Assembly (NCBI GenBank): GCA_965198415.1
Contig: CBDAPN010000032.1
Span: forward strand, 806,001-870,000
DNA length: 64,000 bases
Direction: 5' to 3'
Source of the DNA: Endozoicomonas sp965198415
GTDB lineage: Bacteria; Pseudomonadota; Gammaproteobacteria; Pseudomonadales; Endozoicomonadaceae
Shown: positions 62,266 to 64,000 of the stretch, one piece after another
Numbering within the stretch: the first letter of the stretch is position 1
Layout: each line of letters begins with the position of its first letter
Notes under the pieces: generated by a model
What the model saw: the letters and a program-made list of their open reading frames with translations, nothing else
What the model was told of the DNA's origin: nothing
The model's database searches: none
Translations under genes and position numbers: made by a program

Positions 62266-62823
62266 CTACAAGAGCCTGTAGCTCTGCGGGCTTGATTCAC
62301 AAGTCCAAAAGCCACACTCCAGCAATGCCAAGACCATATTCAGGGAAATCACCAAAATTCCAAAGCAAAGAATGCAACGAACCCACAGGGGGTGGCCAGC
62401 AAATGGGACATAACCATTGTCGTCTTGGCTCGGGATGAGCAACAAGAAGCTGGTCAACACCAAGACCGTAACAAAAGCGATAAAAGCCCAAGTATAAAAA
62501 TGCAATGAGAAAAACTCATTGCCATAAGGCGGGGTACCCGGAATAACGTGCAGGCTAATCTGCCGCAAGGCCACGGCTGCCCCAAACAAACCTGAAAATA
62601 GCAACAAAGCGTAATGCCATGGCTTTGGGCCGTAGATAACATTGAGGAACAGCGCCACCATGCATGCCGTAAAACCCAGCCGCTGCAACAAGCACAAAGG
62701 GCATGGCAAATCCTCCAGGAAGATCTGGTCATACAACGTAAAAGCAAGCAATGCTTCTATGGTTAGTAATCCCAATCCGTTGATGTAACGAATGCTCAAC
62801 CACTTGCCACAATTCAAGATCAT
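62266..62823 (-). CDS. DsbB-like disulfide bond formation protein
   Basis: The protein has about 185 residues from the ATG at 62823 (GGGAG ten bases upstream). It has four membrane helices and the CPLC redox pair (LEDLPCPLCLLQRLGF). The second periplasmic loop (ISLHVIPGTPPYGNEFFSLH) lacks the usual Cys pair, while a C-x4-C (CGFWTC) lies at the C-terminus. It may oxidise a DsbA-like partner by another route. A longer frame to 62928 overlaps a small gene and is unlikely. Confidence 0.75.
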   Translation of the reverse strand: MILNCGKWLSIRYINGLGLLTIEALLAFTLYDQIFLEDLPCPLCLLQRLGFTACMVALFLNVIYGPKPWHYALLLFSGLFGAAVALRQISLHVIPGTPPYGNEFFSLHFYTWAFIAFVTVLVLTSFLLLIPSQDDNGYVPFAGHPLWVRCILCFGILVISLNMVLALLECGFWTCESSPQSYRLL

Positions 62824-62870
62824 AGAACCATTACTCCCATTACAGAAGAATCGCCAATGGGGCCGCAGGA

Positions 62871-62996
62871 TCATAACAAAAGAAATAAAGCGACAAACCC
62901 AATCCCGCGCAATAACAGACCAGACCAAGCGTCAGCGCGTTCACAATAAATGCAATGGCGGAAACCAGAAAGAGTAAAAACAGCAGTGCGATCACG
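62871..62996 (-). CDS. 41-residue membrane protein upstream of dsbB-like gene
   Basis: A GTG at 62996 has AGGTGA six bases before it. The peptide MIALLFLLFLVSAIAFIVKR continues with ADAWSG and a second hydrophobic stretch to a TGA at 62871-62873. It has two predicted membrane helices. It ends 48 bp before the chosen start of the DsbB-like gene, so the two may be co-expressed. Confidence 0.5.
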   Translation of the reverse strand, partial: RDRTAVFTLSGFRHCIYCERADAWSGLLLRGIGFVALFLLL

Positions 62997-63274
62997 GGAA
63001 ATCACCTATTAGTGAATAAACAATGAAAACTGCCATAAGGTTTATTGGCAGTGGGTTTTCCCAAAACCTGTTAAAACAGCGACTCACCCAAGACTTGACC
63101 TTGACTCACTTTTGCCTTGAGGCCTGCAATGCCGTTCATCAACTCCGGTTTCTGGGTCTTGTTAAACAACCCTTTTACCGTCTTAACAGAAACAAACAGC
63201 ATAGAAGTTCACTTCACATGCAGTATTGACTACACCAGATTAGCCCATTTTGCTAAAACCAACTGCTTCGCCAA

Positions 63275-63290
63275 GCTATCTTTCGATAGC
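63275..63290. terminator. hairpin after POT transporter
   Basis: GCTATC-TTTC-GATAGC is a perfect 6-bp stem with a 4-base loop, directly after the stop codon of the minus-strand transporter. There is no T-tract. Confidence 0.5.
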
Positions 63291-63292
63291 AT

Positions 63293-64000
63293 TCACTCAG
63301 AAATCATCCGGTTTAATGGGCGCGACGAAAGAAACATCAGGACGGCAACCAGTAATGTAAACAGCCCCATATTCAGGAAAAAAGCACTGTAAACCGGCAA
63401 CGTATCCAAAGCCGTAATAACCTCGGTGGTTTGCACTGCCGTCAGCCCCGCCACATGACCGGCAATAACAGACGCCGCCGAGTTGGTCAAAAACCAGACA
63501 CCCATAATAAACCCATGCATGCGCGGGGGCGTCAGCTGAGCCACCATAGCCAGCCCCAACCCACTGATTAACAACTCACCAACAGACTGAAAAAAATAAC
63601 TCAAAACAATCCAGCCAGAAGAAATCATGCCCAGCTGGTTGGCAAAAAGTGTCGCCACCGGCAACACCAAAAAGCTGACCGAACTGAACAGCATCCCCAT
63701 AGCAAATTTAACCGGCATGCTGAGCCCTTCGCCCTCTTGCTCAGTACGGTTATAAATCCAAGCCAATACAGGGCTGATAAGCATAATCCAGAAAGGGTTC
63801 AAAGACTGAAAAGTCACCGGGTTAATCGTGATACCTAAAATCACTGGCTCAACATTATTGATGGTAAAAAAATTCAGTGATGTGGGCATCTGCATGTATA
63901 AAACATAAAAAATGATGGCTTCGAGCATCAGAATCAGAGCCACTATCATCTTGCGCTGCTCGGCATTTTTTGACTCCAAAATTGCTTTCACAAAAAATAC
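63293..64000 (-). CDS. POT family peptide transporter, 5' end beyond window
   Basis: The frame is open to the window edge, so only the last 235 residues are present. It matches the C-terminal half of proton-dependent oligopeptide transporters: QSLNPFWIMLISPVLAWIYNR, SVGELLISGLGLAMVAQLTP and RMHGFIMGVWFLTNSAASVI. It imports di- or tripeptides. The GTG at 63991 is an internal codon, not the start. Confidence 0.9.
   Translation of the reverse strand, partial: VFFVKAILESKNAEQRKMIVALILMLEAIIFYVLYMQMPTSLNFFTINNVEPVILGITINPVTFQSLNPFWIMLISPVLAWIYNRTEQEGEGLSMPVKFAMGMLFSSVSFLVLPVATLFANQLGMISSGWIVLSYFFQSVGELLISGLGLAMVAQLTPPRMHGFIMGVWFLTNSAASVIAGHVAGLTAVQTTEVITALDTLPVYSAFFLNMGLFTLLVAVLMFLSSRPLNRMISE

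Noticed and set aside
1..64000. tRNA, rRNA or CRISPR arrays
   Set aside because: No cloverleaf, rRNA core or regularly spaced repeat was seen; the only tandem repeat is the 17-bp unit at 58475-58525.

Overview
The window is a piece of a gammaproteobacterial chromosome of moderate GC. It carries typical gammaproteobacterial blocks: ispB divergent from rplU-rpmA-obgE-proB; pcnB-folK and panB-panC; dapE near a long plsB; uppP, tsaB and adk; plus ybiT, dbpA, nth, rsmJ and rlmA. Type IV pilus genes, a DASS carboxylate/sulfate carrier and effector-like orphan genes suit an aquatic, possibly animal-associated bacterium. I cannot name the genus. No rRNA, tRNA, CRISPR array or intact insertion sequence was seen.

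Layout. (1) 1-13918: two complete minor-pilin operons face away from each other across a 270-bp gap. The minus operon is fimT-pilV-pilW-pilX-pilY1 and runs off the left edge. The plus operon is fimT-pilV-pilW-pilX-pilY1-pilE. The plus PilY1 has three tandem beta-sandwich modules inserted in its von Willebrand A domain and is split by a one-base frameshift. (2) 13919-20675: a secreted cupin-like protein, a CWC zinc protein, an enoyl-CoA hydratase, then ispB and rplU-rpmA-obgE-proB. (3) 20676-29045: an accessory stretch with an AT-rich orphan, ybiT, a small secreted orphan, rlmA, a Doc-toxin remnant, a choice-of-anchor I lipoprotein, a periplasmic chorismate mutase and a tnpB scar. (4) 29038-34504: yhhQ, panC/panB with a strong promoter, folK-pcnB, yhhN. 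(5) 34505-37298: a three-way-junction palindrome, a DCC protein, then a TPP riboswitch in front of thiC. (6) 37310-44396: hisC, an effector-like orphan, dbpA, a DASS transporter, an HD hydrolase and a GNAT acetyltransferase. (7) 44397-52579: a DUF523-DUF1722 protein, a MenI-like thioesterase, tal, rbsK, nth, a cytoplasmic GH84-like enzyme and dapE. (8) 52580-64000: plsB, an MFS exporter with a His-rich tail, rsmJ, a hemerythrin-like protein, uppP, tsaB, adk, a KAS III homologue, a DsbB-like protein with a small membrane protein upstream, and the 3' part of a POT peptide transporter.

How the genes work together. The pilin cluster is the main functional unit. FimT, PilV, PilW and PilX are expected to form the tip-priming complex that carries PilY1, so two sets suggest two exchangeable tip adhesins. 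Elsewhere the window holds housekeeping modules for pantothenate, folate, thiamine, isoprenoid, phospholipid and cell-wall lipid metabolism. Many intergenic gaps hold perfect hairpins without a T-tract. Several are related in sequence and look like small dispersed palindromic repeats.
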